A stretch of DNA of 64,000 nt from Labia minor (Eukaryota; Arthropoda; Insecta; Dermaptera; Spongiphoridae). The position numbers were made by a program, and so were the translations under genes. Shown one piece after another: positions 36,425 to 47,426 of the stretch. Position 1 is the first letter of the stretch, and each line of letters begins with the position of its first letter. Where the stretch lies: positions 69,741,267-69,805,266 of the forward strand of contig OY720346.1 in assembly GCA_963082975.1 (NCBI GenBank), given 5' to 3'. The notes under the pieces are model-generated. The model had not been told where the DNA came from, did not search any database, and saw nothing but the letters and a program-made list of their open reading frames with translations.

Positions 36425-36871
36425 TATTTATTATTTATTATTTATAATTTATAATTAATTAAATTTAATTTAAATATAATATATTATGTTATTTAATCCA
36501 ATTCAAATTGCGAGATAGTCGAGTGGAGACACTCCAGCTAATTATATATGACTTAACTAGCGCGCATGCGCGCCGTGGACTTTGGACCTAGCGAGAGGGT
36601 ATTAGAACGAAAGACAGCACAAAACGAAGACGCAGATAGCCTCTTTCTCAAAGACGAAAGACCGGACAAAAGAAAGACGCAGATAGCCTCTTTCTCAAGA
36701 ACGAAACACCGCACAAAAGAGAGACGGAGATAGAGGCTATCTCATTCTCACTCGTTATATCTATATCTTTTTTCTCTCTTGCGTTACGAATGCGTTACGA
36801 AATTTCAATTTTTCAATTCACTCTCCATTCTCAACCAAATGTCAGGACGCCGCTAAAGAAGTTTCACTTCA

Positions 36872-39025
36872 AAAAGTATTTTTAACATGATGTCTGTCCG
36901 TCCGTCCGTCCGTATAGATGTGTACAGCCTGAATGGTTCAACCGATTTTGATGAAATTTGGTATATTTACTTAATGCGTCAGTGTGATGAATTGATCAAC
37001 TTTTGGTGCAAATCCGGAAACCGGAAGTGGTAATATTAGCGATCGACGATAGGAAGGGAGGTATTGTTTTCACACCAAATTTCACATGTGGAGATTTTTT
37101 ACATATCACCACGAATCATGCACTTTGTATTGATTTTATCCACGAGAAAAATCATATTTATTAGATTTTTCTTAATTTAAAATTATATGACGTCATCCAG
37201 CCATTCATGACGTCACAGCCTGGTCTTGCATATATATTATAAATAAAATAAAATTAAAAATGTTTATATTTATTATTTATGTTATATGCCTATCTGTTTT
37301 TTATTACATTAATAATTAATATTAAAATTATTTGAAATTGTTTCTGTAGCTGGAAATTAATTTACTTCAAACCGTCGGTCGGTTCGGACCTGGCTACAGG
37401 TCAACTTATTTTACCTCTATTCGTAAAAATCATGGTTTCTTTTTCCTTAACAATTGAATTTTGTTTAGTTGAAGAAGAATGAAATAAAGGACATTTTCAA
37501 ACCTTTGAAAATAGATAATATCCAGGTGGACATTTATTAATAAAAAAAAAAAATAATAAAAAAACAATATTCTTTTTATACTGGCCTGGCCAACATGCGG
37601 CCCACCGTGAAAAATTGTGTGGCCCGCCAGTTAACTTTCTATTTCTTTTGTAACTTTCTTTTAAAGTCAGGTATTTGGACAATTCAGGTATTTGAAAAAT
37701 CTATGAAACTATACTTACTTGAATAAGAGAGACAATAATAATACAACAAAGACCCTTTAGACACCTAACCCTTCTCAAAAGATAATACACATGTCATATT
37801 CCAGTTGGAGAGAAAAGATATTCAAGGGAAAATTGGAAGAAGAATTTGATGTGAAATTTTAGTCTATTTAGAAAATAAATGAAAGCCTGAGTTTAACCCA
37901 AACTTTATATCATATCGAATATATATTTACAAAGAATATTTTGATTAAATTAAATTATAAATTATATATTATTTATACAAAAATCAAATTATCCAGGTTT
38001 TTGAAAAAACAGCAAGAAGTTAAGTTTTAATAAGCATATAATAATATATTTTAAATAATATTTATTACTATCATTTTCTTAAGGTGTAGAGGATGAGAAA
38101 AAATTTTACATTACAACCCATTTTCTCACCATCTGATCAATAAATGGTCATTGATAAATGAAAAAAACGCCTTATTTAATAAATTCTCTCAACCTATAAT
38201 CATTTTATTTATTAATTGTATATATATAAATATATTATTTTTGATCTAAACGAATAGAAAAGGATTTTACATAAAATTTTTAATCATTCCACAAATTAAT
38301 AATATAATAAATGACACATTGTAAATTGTGGATAAAAAAATATATTTCATTATATGTTATCATAATTATTATACTAGAAAAAATTATATATATATATATA
38401 TATATATTTAATTTTATTACGAAATTAATTAAAAAATTTTAAAATATTTTAAAGATAAAAAATCATTGATATAATATCAATTAAAAATAAGTTGACCTGT
38501 AGCCAGGTCCGAACCGACCGACGGTTTGAAGTAAATTAATTTCCAGCTACAGAAACAATTTCAAATAATTTTAATATTAATTATTAATGTAATAAAAAAC
38601 AGATAGGCATATAACATAAATAATAAATATAAACATTTTTAATTTTATTTTATTTATAATATATATGCAAGACCAGGCTGTGACGTCATGAATGGCTGGA
38701 TGACGTCATATAATTTTAAATTAAGAAAAATCTAATAAATATGATTTTTCTCGTGGATAAAATCAATACAAAGTGCATGATTCGTGGTGATATGTAAAAA
38801 ATCTCCACATGTGAAATTTGGTGTGAAAACAATACCTCCCTTCCTATCGTCGATCGCTAATATTACCACTTCCGGTTTCCGGATTTGCACCAAAAGTTGA
38901 TCAATTCATCACACTGACGCATTAAGTAAATATACCAAATTTCATCAAAATCGGTTGAACCGTTCAAGCTGTACACATCTATACGAACGGACGGACGGAC
39001 AGACATCATGCTAAATATACTTTTT
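36872..39025. repeat. R2 inverted repeat with spacer, unit A3
   Basis: Copy of 7223-9376 (arms 36872-37412 and 38484-39025). At about 37666 the spacer has AAAGTCAGG, as in the related block at 56404, where A1 and A2 have AAACTCAGG. Confidence 0.9.
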
Positions 39026-39383
39026 TCTGTTAAGAAAATGCATGATTCGTGGAGATATGTAAAAATCTCCACATGTGAAATTTGGTGTGAAAACAATACC
39101 TCCCTTACTATCGTCGGTCGGTAAAAAGAGGCGGTAGGCAAATATAATACATTAATTAATAATAATTAAAAAAATTAAAATCATTTAAAATAAGAAGTTT
39201 CAAAATTTCTAGATTTTTTAAATCATTATAATTTATGAATATTTAATGATTACATTTAAAATCATTTGAAAGTTATAATTTCATCTTCACAAACAGAGAT
39301 TAAAAAATAATAAAATCGAAATATTGAAAAAATATAATAGGGAGGTAGAAAAAAAGTTCGAATTCCCCTCTTCTTATTTTTAT

Positions 39384-39565
39384 TTAAGAGGTCTTCTGAT
39401 TGGTTGCCTGTTTCGACACACCTTTTTTCGACTTAAACGCCACCCTCCATTTCCTTTAGCTATCATTTGCTCTCTGCATCTCACCAATTCAACATCAGCA
39501 CGCTTGCTAACAGAGTGTACTTTGCAATTTGTTTTGTTTTTGATTTTATTTTTTGTTTTTTAATC
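39384..39565 (+). promoter_or_regulatory. Conserved leader, gene copy 3
   Basis: Same as in copies 1 and 2; no in-frame ATG before 39566. Confidence 0.45.
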
Positions 39566-40948
39566 ATGCCATTCAAAAAGTTAAAAGTCGACCATTGTGT
39601 CCAGGAGGTGACTCCTGTAAATGAAACGAGTGTTCAATATAGTGGTGATCAAGAATTACATCAACATTTGGGGAGATTACCGCAAGAATTAGTAGGTAAT
39701 ATTCTTCAATATGCAACAATACAACAATTGCTTGTTTTTAGTGAAGATCCATATTATTACCATGTGATTATCAAGTCTGGGATTATCTCTTCCTTACCAG
39801 CAATATCATTCCGCCGTCGGAATTCCTTCTACGCTGAACATTTTTTCGGACGATTCTATTTATTCATAGAAACAGTTGAAGTAAGTGAGTTGAATTATGA
39901 ATTTTTAATCAAGTTTATAAAACATTATCCCATGCCCCGATTAAAAAAAATTAATTTTATAATTTTACACAAACGTGTAAAAATCATAAATGATATAGAA
40001 GATCGTCTAACAAAATTAAAATGTCTTATAGAAGAAGGTAAATTGCCAACTTGTCCTATTTTCAAGAAAGTAGAAGAAATTATTATCAGAATAAGACGTG
40101 TGCGTTTACCAAATCCTGAAATTTTTTCATGGGCTATTAATTATTTTTTTCCAAATTTAAAAAAATTAGACTTAAAGGGTAAACCTATATTAAATAATAA
40201 ATCATTTTGTAAAATGAACAACCTTGTAACATTAAATTTGCCGATATTATTGATAGAAACAATGGAACCATTGAAATCAATAGTTAACTTCTCTAATTTA
40301 AGAAAATTAAAAATCGGTTTTATCTGTGATAATATTACCTGGCCATCTTATTTGTCCAAATTAGAAAATTTAGAACACCTACAGATTTCATACGATGGCC
40401 CAGAAGAAATTGTCAGGAGTTATTTTGAAATTGCACCATTACGTAAATTGAAAAAAGTAATGCTTTTGGAAATTCCATCGTTTACAGAAAAACTAGTTAA
40501 AGTGTTTCTAGAAAAAAGGTTACCATTAACAAATTTGAAAATAAGTTTTTGCGATGATGTCGAGAAAAATGCCTTGAAAATGCTCAATCAGTTTGAAAAT
40601 TTAACAGATCTCCGATTAGAATTCTGTGAATTATTAAAATCTAGTGATCTCGAGGATATCCATAAAATAAAAAAATTAAATATTTTATCGTTGCGTGGAT
40701 GTCTAGAAATAGATAATGAAGCCCTTCCATATATTTTTCAATGTAAAACATTATATCAATTAACTCTTGATGGCACATATGTAAAAGTGGATTTTAGGTC
40801 ATTTAAAAATAACTTGCGTGTTCATACATTGAACATTCAAAAACAAGATTATCGTGCGTGGCCATCTAATTTGAATACTCCAGATAAAGGTCGGAATTTA
40901 AAAGAATTGTTACCTTTTGCATGTTGTATCAAAAAATTAACATTTTAA
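39566..40948 (+). CDS. F-box / leucine-rich-repeat protein, copy 3 (4-residue deletion)
   Basis: 460 residues. Identical to copy 1 up to about residue 427, then a clean 12-base in-frame deletion near 40848 removes four residues of the HHND stretch just after the last LRR. The F-box (38-75) and all nine LRRs are intact, so the protein should still fold. From the deletion on, the 3' flank starts to differ from copies 1 and 2: CATTTAG instead of ATTTAG, a changed base before the AATAAA at 40998-41003, and then full agreement with the flank of copy 5. Confidence 0.82.
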   Translation: MPFKKLKVDHCVQEVTPVNETSVQYSGDQELHQHLGRLPQELVGNILQYATIQQLLVFSEDPYYYHVIIKSGIISSLPAISFRRRNSFYAEHFFGRFYLFIETVEVSELNYEFLIKFIKHYPMPRLKKINFIILHKRVKIINDIEDRLTKLKCLIEEGKLPTCPIFKKVEEIIIRIRRVRLPNPEIFSWAINYFFPNLKKLDLKGKPILNNKSFCKMNNLVTLNLPILLIETMEPLKSIVNFSNLRKLKIGFICDNITWPSYLSKLENLEHLQISYDGPEEIVRSYFEIAPLRKLKKVMLLEIPSFTEKLVKVFLEKRLPLTNLKISFCDDVEKNALKMLNQFENLTDLRLEFCELLKSSDLEDIHKIKKLNILSLRGCLEIDNEALPYIFQCKTLYQLTLDGTYVKVDFRSFKNNLRVHTLNIQKQDYRAWPSNLNTPDKGRNLKELLPFACCIKKLTF

Positions 40949-41713
40949 TTTAAAGATTACTTTTTTGTGAGTGATAATTGTCATTTAGAGTAAAAAAAAT
41001 AAATTTTTATAAATATTTCTTATGATGGTTTTATAAGCTTAAATTATTTTAATATTTAAGATTTATATTTTATAATATCTATATTAAAAATATTTATATA
41101 TAATTTTTAATAATTGAAAATACTATTTTATTAATATAAATAAATTACCATTGTATGTTTGTATTTATATAAAAAAAGAAATTGTTAACTTTAAATCATA
41201 AATTTGTTCATATTTTTTTTAATATTATTATATTTTAATTAAATTATTTAAAAAATAATTTTAAATATTTAATAAAATTATTGTATAAAGTAAAATTATT
41301 ATTGATTTATATTGTAATGTTTATAATACAAAAACTTAACAAATATCTCATTGGATCTTTTTGTCATATTTGTAATTAATATTTTTAATGTAAGTATATC
41401 TTAATTAATATTAAAACATATTATAAAATGAAATTTTAGGAATTTATTTTGTTTTACTTTTCAATCCTATAACCTTTCCCATATTCCACATATATATATA
41501 TAAGAAAGATATATAAATAATATAATTATAAAATAATTTTCCTATAAGCCTGGCAAAGTTTATGGATGAATTGCTTCATATTCAACGAAAAAAGTTGTGT
41601 GGTCGCATTTCGTTTTATTTATTTATATTAAAAATTAATTAATTTTATTAAACACATAAATTGACAAATTTTTTTATTATGCATTAAAATTGACAAGTTA
41701 AATTTCTGAAGTC
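40949..41713. other. A/T-rich 3' flank of gene copy 3 (type B)
   Basis: Matches 59788-60553 after gene copy 5 with only small differences. It differs from copies 1, 2 and 4 from about 41.2 kb. Contains AATAAA at 40998 and a TA microsatellite near 41490. No gene seen. Confidence 0.6.
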
Positions 41714-42626
41714 TTTTTTGAAAAATCTTTCTATTTTTGGTAGAGAGGATATTTTTGTGAAGTATTAAAAGTATGCAAAAATGCATGCAGGGCGGGCATG
41801 TGTGAGCGTTTTACCGACCGACGATAGTAGGGAGGTATTTTTAAATTTTTTTTTGAATGAATATTGGGAATTTAAAAATTATTTATTGAGATATAAAATT
41901 AGCATTTCAGAAATCAAATATGCTATTTTAAAAAAATGTTAGTTTTCAATCCAAATAAATAATTTTTAAATTAACAGAAAACTCCACCATCTTTTATGCA
42001 ATTTACATAAATAAAATAAACGAATAATGTTCATGTTAATATTTAATATGTATGGTTTAAAAATTTTCTTCAATGTCAATTTTTAAAACGAGAGAAACAC
42101 ATACGAATTGTTCTTAGCGAGAAGGAAATTTATAAATAAATAAATAAATGAGCCGTTTATTTTGAAAGTGTCCTAACTCCATTTATACTTACTTCAAGAT
42201 TTTATAGTAGTGGAAATGTCATTAAAAAAAAAATAATTTACTGTTCGTTCCCCAAGATTATTACAAGATTGTTTAAAAGTGTCGGAAAGGTAATAATTTT
42301 ATTGTACAATACATGAAATGAGACAAGAAGATTTTGTATTGAAAAAACCTGGTTCCCAGAAGAATTTTTTTTTAAAGTGGACTATAGATATACATAGATA
42401 TTATCTATTTTCAAAGGTTTGAAAAAGTCCTTTTTGTTGGTTTGTCCTTTTTTTCATTCTTCTACAAGTAAACAAAATTCAATTGTTAATGAACAAGGAA
42501 CCAAGTTAAAAATAATAGTTTCATAGATTTTTCAAATACCTGAATATTTTTTTTCTTGAAAAATTATTTTATGATAATATATCCAATTCGAATTTGCGAG
42601 ATAATTAATCCCGGTACTTTCAGCGA
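41714..42626. repeat. 0.91-kb segment present in B1, absent from B2
   Basis: In B2 the left flank (..gtgaagtc) joins the right flank (ttcaaccaag) with one base between them (60560/60561). Here 913 bases intervene. The segment includes an R3 start (accgaccgacgatagtaggg at about 41810), CTACAATTTTTT-type repeat fragments, and an inverted fragment of the R2 spacer (about 42395-42550). Confidence 0.8.
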
Positions 42627-42639
42627 TTCAACCAAGCTG

Positions 42640-43018
42640 AAATTCTATACATAGCAGTTTTATACAATTTTTAATCATGTGAAAAACTATCAAACATATC
42701 TTATCTTTATTTTTACGATTTTTACGAATAGAGGTAAAAAAATGAAAACGTAGGTAATGACCCTCTTCCGGTTGAGCTACATTTCTCAAAAAATGATAGA
42801 AAACTACAAATTTTGAATAATGCCCGTGTACAAAATTTCATGATTCTAGCTCAAACCGTTTTTGCGTAATCTTGTCCTCATATGCACACACAGACAGACA
42901 TATTTTTCAACTTTAGTGAAAATGACTCCGGGACATTCAAAGCGTATAAAGACATCAAAATCTCGATATCGAAAATTTTCGTAATCGCAATACTATCTCG
43001 ACTGAGATCATCACAGAT
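42640..43018 (-). repeat. R1-family repeat (inverted, diverged), B1
   Basis: Contains ATGACCCTCTTCCGGTTGAG, 'tgattctagctcaaaccg' and ATCGCAATACTATCTCG, in the order expected for an inverted R1. The stem-loop is altered. Copy at 60574-60952; two substitutions separate the copies near 42782-42784 and 60716-60718. Confidence 0.75.
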
Positions 43019-43312
43019 TTAGTAAATAGAATAATGTAATTGTAATTACATGTCACATAGAACATTTTTGGTTTCATCTGGATTTTTAAAAATTGTCTAA
43101 ATTTGATACAAGTGAAAAATAAAAATTTAAATAAAAAGAAATCTTTTTAAAAAATACACTTTACTTTAAATTGCACTAAAAAGTAAAAAATAAAATCACT
43201 GTAAAGTGTGTGCGCTCAAATTATAATAACGCCAAATGGAAGCAAATATTTTACGAGGATTTTAGTTAGGATCAAATCCTGGTTGCGCCACTGTTTAATA
43301 TATCATTTAATA
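43019..43312. other. A/T-rich spacer, nothing recognised
   Basis: No coding frame or known element; ends with 'ggttgcgccactg' before the palindromic repeat. Copy at 60953-61246. Confidence 0.5.
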
Positions 43313-43625
43313 TATAATTGATTGCTGAGATGTTAGTTTTATCTCTGAATAAATAATTTTCCACATAACTGAAAAATCTACAATTTTTTAATTCCCAATA
43401 TTCCTTCTAAATAAAAAAAAAAATAAATACCGGGTAGGCACGGTTTTAATTAGATTTAAATTAGTTAATTGGAAAATTATTTATTCAGAGATAAAACTAA
43501 CATCTCAGCAATCAATTATACTTTTTTCAGAAACGTTTTAGTTTTATCTCTGAATAAATAATTTTCCACTTAACTGAAAATTCTACAATTTTTTATGTAA
43601 TTTACATAACTAAAAGAAATGAATA
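43313..43625. repeat. Palindromic repeat (R5) with 50-bp inverted arms, B1
   Basis: ATTGATTGCTGAGATGTTAG..CTCTGAATAAATAATTTTCC (43316-43362) is inverted at about 43469-43521. The right part is then repeated directly at 43545-43600. Related fragments lie near 840-995 in unit A and near 41940-42030. MITE-like; no coding. Copy at 61247-61559. Confidence 0.65.
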
Positions 43626-44116
43626 GTTTTACGTAATCTATAATATTAATTTAAAAATTAATTAAAATTACAAAATCTATTGGGATGATCTCACTAATAA
43701 ATATACTCTTTTAACATGTTGTTATTTTATACACTTTTACTTAACTCACTCTGTCCGGTTGTACATTTGTTTTTTATGATTTAGGAGAAATAATAAAATA
43801 TTTTTTTTTATTTCTTATATTAAATTCTGTACGAAAAAATAAGCAATTTTTATTTTTGTTAAAATTTTTTTAAAATAAAATAACTTACTTATTATACACT
43901 AAGTTATACTTGAAGAATATATAAGAAAATTATTATTAACACATTCGAGTGCTGACCGTACAACTGGAAGGAGGTGAGTTATTTTTTGAATTATTTTATT
44001 TTTTCTATAATATCTTAATATTATCAAAACACTCTTCATCAAAAGGATCTGAGCATAGGAAAGAATATTTTGATGGCTTCTAATCTTTCCCAGATTCTTC
44101 TTCACGTAGCTGTCTT
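43626..44116. other. A/T-rich stretch downstream of the transposase remnant
   Basis: No confident gene. A 68-codon minus-strand frame at 43899-44105 is open and could be a distorted continuation of the transposase remnant, but no motif supports this. Copy at 61560-62050. Confidence 0.4.
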
Positions 44117-44787
44117 TTACTCACGATGGCAATTACGCACGAATTCATTAGCTTCCGGCTTTTTAAAAGCACTTCTTCTAATTTCATGATAAATCAAACC
44201 CAAATTCCCAAAACATACAATGACATGAATATTCGCCCCTTTGCAACAAGCTGAAATATGTGTACAACGACTTCCTTTTTTAGACCTTCCCTTTCTTCAT
44301 GATATAAATAAATTAAAATTTGTCTCATCGATGAAGATTATGGGGATATTCTCTGCTTGGTATTCCAAAAGTTGTTGAGCATAATTACGCCTTTTAATAT
44401 TATTTTCTACACTGTTTGCTTTTTCAGGTTCCCTATGAATACCTTTTAATGTAAATAAGATACCATCTATGTAAATGCTTACGTAAACATTCTGTAGAAA
44501 CAATAATTCGATGATTTTCTTGATATTTTTGTTTTAATTCTTTCAAAGTTATTCTTGGATTATTTTCAACATACTCTTCCATAAAGACATGATGTCCAGC
44601 TGTAATTTTAGATAATCGTTTTCCACCACGTTGTTTTTCAGTTTCTTGTTGATTGATCCATCGATAAGCTGTAGATTTTTTTCACACCTTGTGTGTTTGC
44701 AAGCATTCTCCTGTCACCATTGTTATTATGCAATGCACAAAGTTGTTTTTTGATGTTGTCGGCTTGAATTTTTTTTATGTATGTCAT
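44117..44787 (-). pseudogene. DDE transposase (Tc1/IS630 superfamily, DDE_3-like), broken, B1
   Basis: Reads on the minus strand from an ATG at 44785-44787 through several disruptions. The N-terminal part ends in a helix-turn-helix-like stretch (TAYRWINQQETEKQRGGKRL). Next comes TLKELKQKYQENHRIIVSTE, then after a frameshift near 44480 the segment IPIIFIDETNFNLF, with the first catalytic Asp in the FIDE motif. A TGA follows, then GRSKKGSRCTHISACCKGANIHVI..GLIYHEIRR. At least two frameshifts and one stop are visible; the later catalytic residues are missing. A dead eukaryotic transposase, not an endogenous gene. Confidence 0.78.
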
Positions 44788-44861
44788 TTCTCATTAGAAG
44801 ACGTGTGTTTATTTATAGTTTAAGAAAAATATTAATTAGGCATATTAAATTTATATTTTTA

Positions 44862-44962
44862 CCGACCGACGATAGTAAGGGAGGTATTGTTATCCCACCA
44901 AATTTCACAAGTGGAGATTTTTACATATCTCCACGAATCATGCATTTTCTTAACAGAAAAAA
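44862..44962 (+). repeat. R3 repeat, B1
   Basis: ACCGACCGACGATAGTAAGG followed by the GGAGAT/ATCTCC hairpin, directly joined to R2. Copy at 62796-62896. Confidence 0.8.
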
Positions 44963-44964
44963 GT

Positions 44965-45450
44965 ATTTTTAGCATGATGTCTGTCAGTTTGTTCGACCGT
45001 AAAGATGTGTACAGCTTGATCGACTGAACGGATTTTTATAAAATTTAGTATATTTACTTAATGCATCAGTATGATGAATTGATCAACTTTTGGTGCAAAT
45101 CCGGAAACCGGAAGTGGTAGTATTAGCAATCCACGATAGGAAGGGAAGAGTTATTTTTACACCAAATTTCACATGAGGAGATTTTTTTACATATTACCAC
45201 GAATCATGCACCATTGTATTGGTTTTATCCTCGAGGAAAATCATCTTTATTAGTTTTTCCTTAATTTAAAATTGGTCTTGCATATATTTTATAAATAAAA
45301 TGAAAGTAAAAATATTTATGTTATATTCATATCTGTTTTTTATTACATTAATAGATATATTAAAATTATTTGAAATTGTTTGTGTAGCTAGAAATTAATT
45401 TACTTCAAACCGTAGGTCGGTTCGGACCTGGCCACAGGTCAACTTATTTT
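44965..45450 (+). repeat. R2 repeat (single, diverged), B1
   Basis: From ATGATGTCTGTCAGTTTGTT through TCCGGAAACCGGAAGTGGTA to the hairpin CGGACCTGGCCACAGGTC at 45421-45440. It lacks the tracts near the paired GACGTCA sites seen in unit A. No inverted partner here. Copy at 62899-63384. Confidence 0.8.
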
Positions 45451-45739
45451 AATTTAATTTGGTATTAAAAATTCCATTTTGTTGTTGTGTTTTTTAAACT
45501 TCAAATTAATTATTCCCAATAGTATTTATTCCCAATTTCAAGTAGAAAAGGTATAAACGAATAGAGAAAGAATTTTACATAAAATTTTTAATCATTTCAC
45601 AAATTAATAATATAATAAATGACAGATTGTAAATTGAGGATAAAAAAATATATTTCATTATATCTTATTATTATACTAATAATAATTATTATACTAGCAT
45701 AAATTGTATATATATATTTTTAATTTTATTTCGAAATTA

Positions 45740-46932
45740 ATTAAAACCAGGGCTTCGAACCGTTATTTTTTTCGTTTCGGTTTTCGTTCCGGTTCAATAA
45801 AAAAAAAAAATATCAGTTCGGTTCCGGTTTTCGTTCCGGCAAAAATAACGGTTTTTTTCGGTTTTCGGTTTTCGGTTCAGCTCCGATTAATTAATTTTAA
45901 AGACCTTTTATTTGTATTAGAAATTTAGGTCGGGGTATGCCGAGTCTGCCATAAATATATAAAAATATTTCTTGCTACCACCCTAAATCATACTACATGA
46001 ATTGATACAATATAATATAAATAATAATAATTAATTAAAGGTATAATAATTAGAAGTATTTAATATAAGATGTTAATATAATTTATTAAACGGAACAAAT
46101 AAGTATGAATATTTTTTTACATCCTTCTACTTTCAAACACTCAACAAACGAAACAAATTCGTATATTTAATGTTAAAGTATACAGGATTCTTGGATATAT
46201 TTACTTATAATTATAACTATAATTATAAAAGATGAAAATTACTTCTAATTATCAAAATACCTTCCAATATATTTTCATTTAAACTATTTCTATTGTCTCA
46301 TAAAATAAACTTTAAACCAGAGAAAGCTCTTTCAACACTAACTTGTGTTGCAGTATCTCCTAAAACCACCATTGCAATTTTGTTAAAATGAGGATATGTA
46401 TTTTTATTTTCCTCCCAAAATTCTAAAATAAGTTTTTTACTGTCTAATCTTCGTACTTGGTCAAAGGTATTCAATATTTGTTTAAATTTATTTAATAATT
46501 TTATTTATATTTATGAATCATTTTCTTTATATCAGTACATAACCCTGTAACAAATGGAATAAATAATTTAAAAAATTAATACTATCATTAAATCAAAATA
46601 TCAGTATTAAACAAACGATGAAAACATTAAATTCTGTATTGCGACTACGAGACGCTGCCAACACAACCGAAGGGAGAGTATGACTAGGACACTAATTTTT
46701 GAAACAAAGTTTTTAGCGACACCATGCAGTGCGAGGCATAACTAATTGAAAAATTCGGGCTTGGGTGTTGCCAAAACACCTCTTGTGGCAACTCTGGATT
46801 GAACACGTACTGAACCGAAATAAACCGATATTATTTTTTCGGTTCAGCTCCGGTTTTCGTTCCGGCAAAAATAACGGTTTTTTTCGGTTTTCGGTTTTCG
46901 GTTCAGTTCCGGTTCGAAGCCCTGATTAAAAC
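45740..46932. mobile_element. Complete hAT element with 8-bp target duplications
   Basis: Element 45748-46924 (1,177 bp) begins CAGGGCTTCGAACCG and ends CGGTTCGAAGCCCTG, a 15-base perfect inverted repeat. It is flanked by direct 8-base copies ATTAAAAC (45740-45747 and 46925-46932), the hallmark of hAT insertion. Subterminal CGGTTTTCG/CGAAAACCG-type repeats are dense at both ends. Inside is a transposase remnant on the minus strand. The element is deleted and non-autonomous. Its site lies inside the same A/T-rich sequence (attaattaaaa..attttaaaatatttt) that precedes other gene copies. Confidence 0.92.
46262..46480 (-). pseudogene. hAT transposase C-terminal remnant inside the element
   Basis: Minus-strand translation gives LILEFWEENKNTYPHFNKIA followed by VVLGDTATQVSVERAFSGLK, the hAT dimerisation motif (W..NK..YP.L..IA.........SV..ERAFS.LK), and then a stop after FIL. 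It belongs to a hAT lineage different from the fragments in unit A, judging by the different terminal repeats and sequence. Confidence 0.8.
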
Positions 46933-46985
46933 ATTTTAAAATATTTTAAAGATAAAAAAATATTGATACAATATCAAATAAAAAA

Positions 46986-47426
46986 AAAGAGGCGGGAGGC
47001 AAATATAATACATTAATTAATAATAATTAAAAAAATTAAAATCAGTTAAAATAAGAAGTTTCAAAATTTCTAGATTTTTTAAATCATTATAATTTATGAA
47101 TATTTAATGATTACATTTAAAATCATTTGAAAGTTATAATTTCATCTTCACAAACAGAGATTAAAAAATAATAAAATCAAAATATTGAAAAAATATAATG
47201 GGGAGGTAGAAAAAAAGTTCGAATTCCCCTCTTCTTATTTTTATTTAAGAGGTCTTCTGATTGGTTGCCTGTTTCGACACACCTTTTTTCGACTTAAACG
47301 CCACCCTCCATTTCCTTCAGCTATCATTTGCTCTCTGCATCTCACCAAGTCAACATTAGCACGCTTGCTAACGGAGTGTACTTTGCAATTTGTTTTGTTT
47401 TTGATTTTCTTTTTTGTTTTTTAATC
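46986..47426 (+). promoter_or_regulatory. Upstream region and leader, gene copy 4
   Basis: From AAAGAGGCGGGAGGCAAATA on, it matches the upstream sequence of copies 1-3 with scattered changes. R3/R2, found upstream of copies 1-3 and 5, is missing here and a hAT element is nearby instead. The leader (47245-47426) keeps ATTGG and a TTCAG acceptor-like tract. No in-frame ATG before 47427. Confidence 0.5.

Larger units (their letters stand above)
29651..41205. repeat. Tandem unit A3 (partial, diverges at its 3' end)
   Basis: Third copy. Landmarks match A1 + 29650 up to about 35285, where one base is missing, and A1 + 29649 after that. A substitution lies near 37666. A 12-base in-frame deletion lies near 40848 inside the F-box/LRR gene. 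From about 40.98 kb the 3' flank begins to match that of gene 5 rather than gene 1. The change is complete by about 41.2 kb, so the unit ends as a mosaic. Confidence 0.93.
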
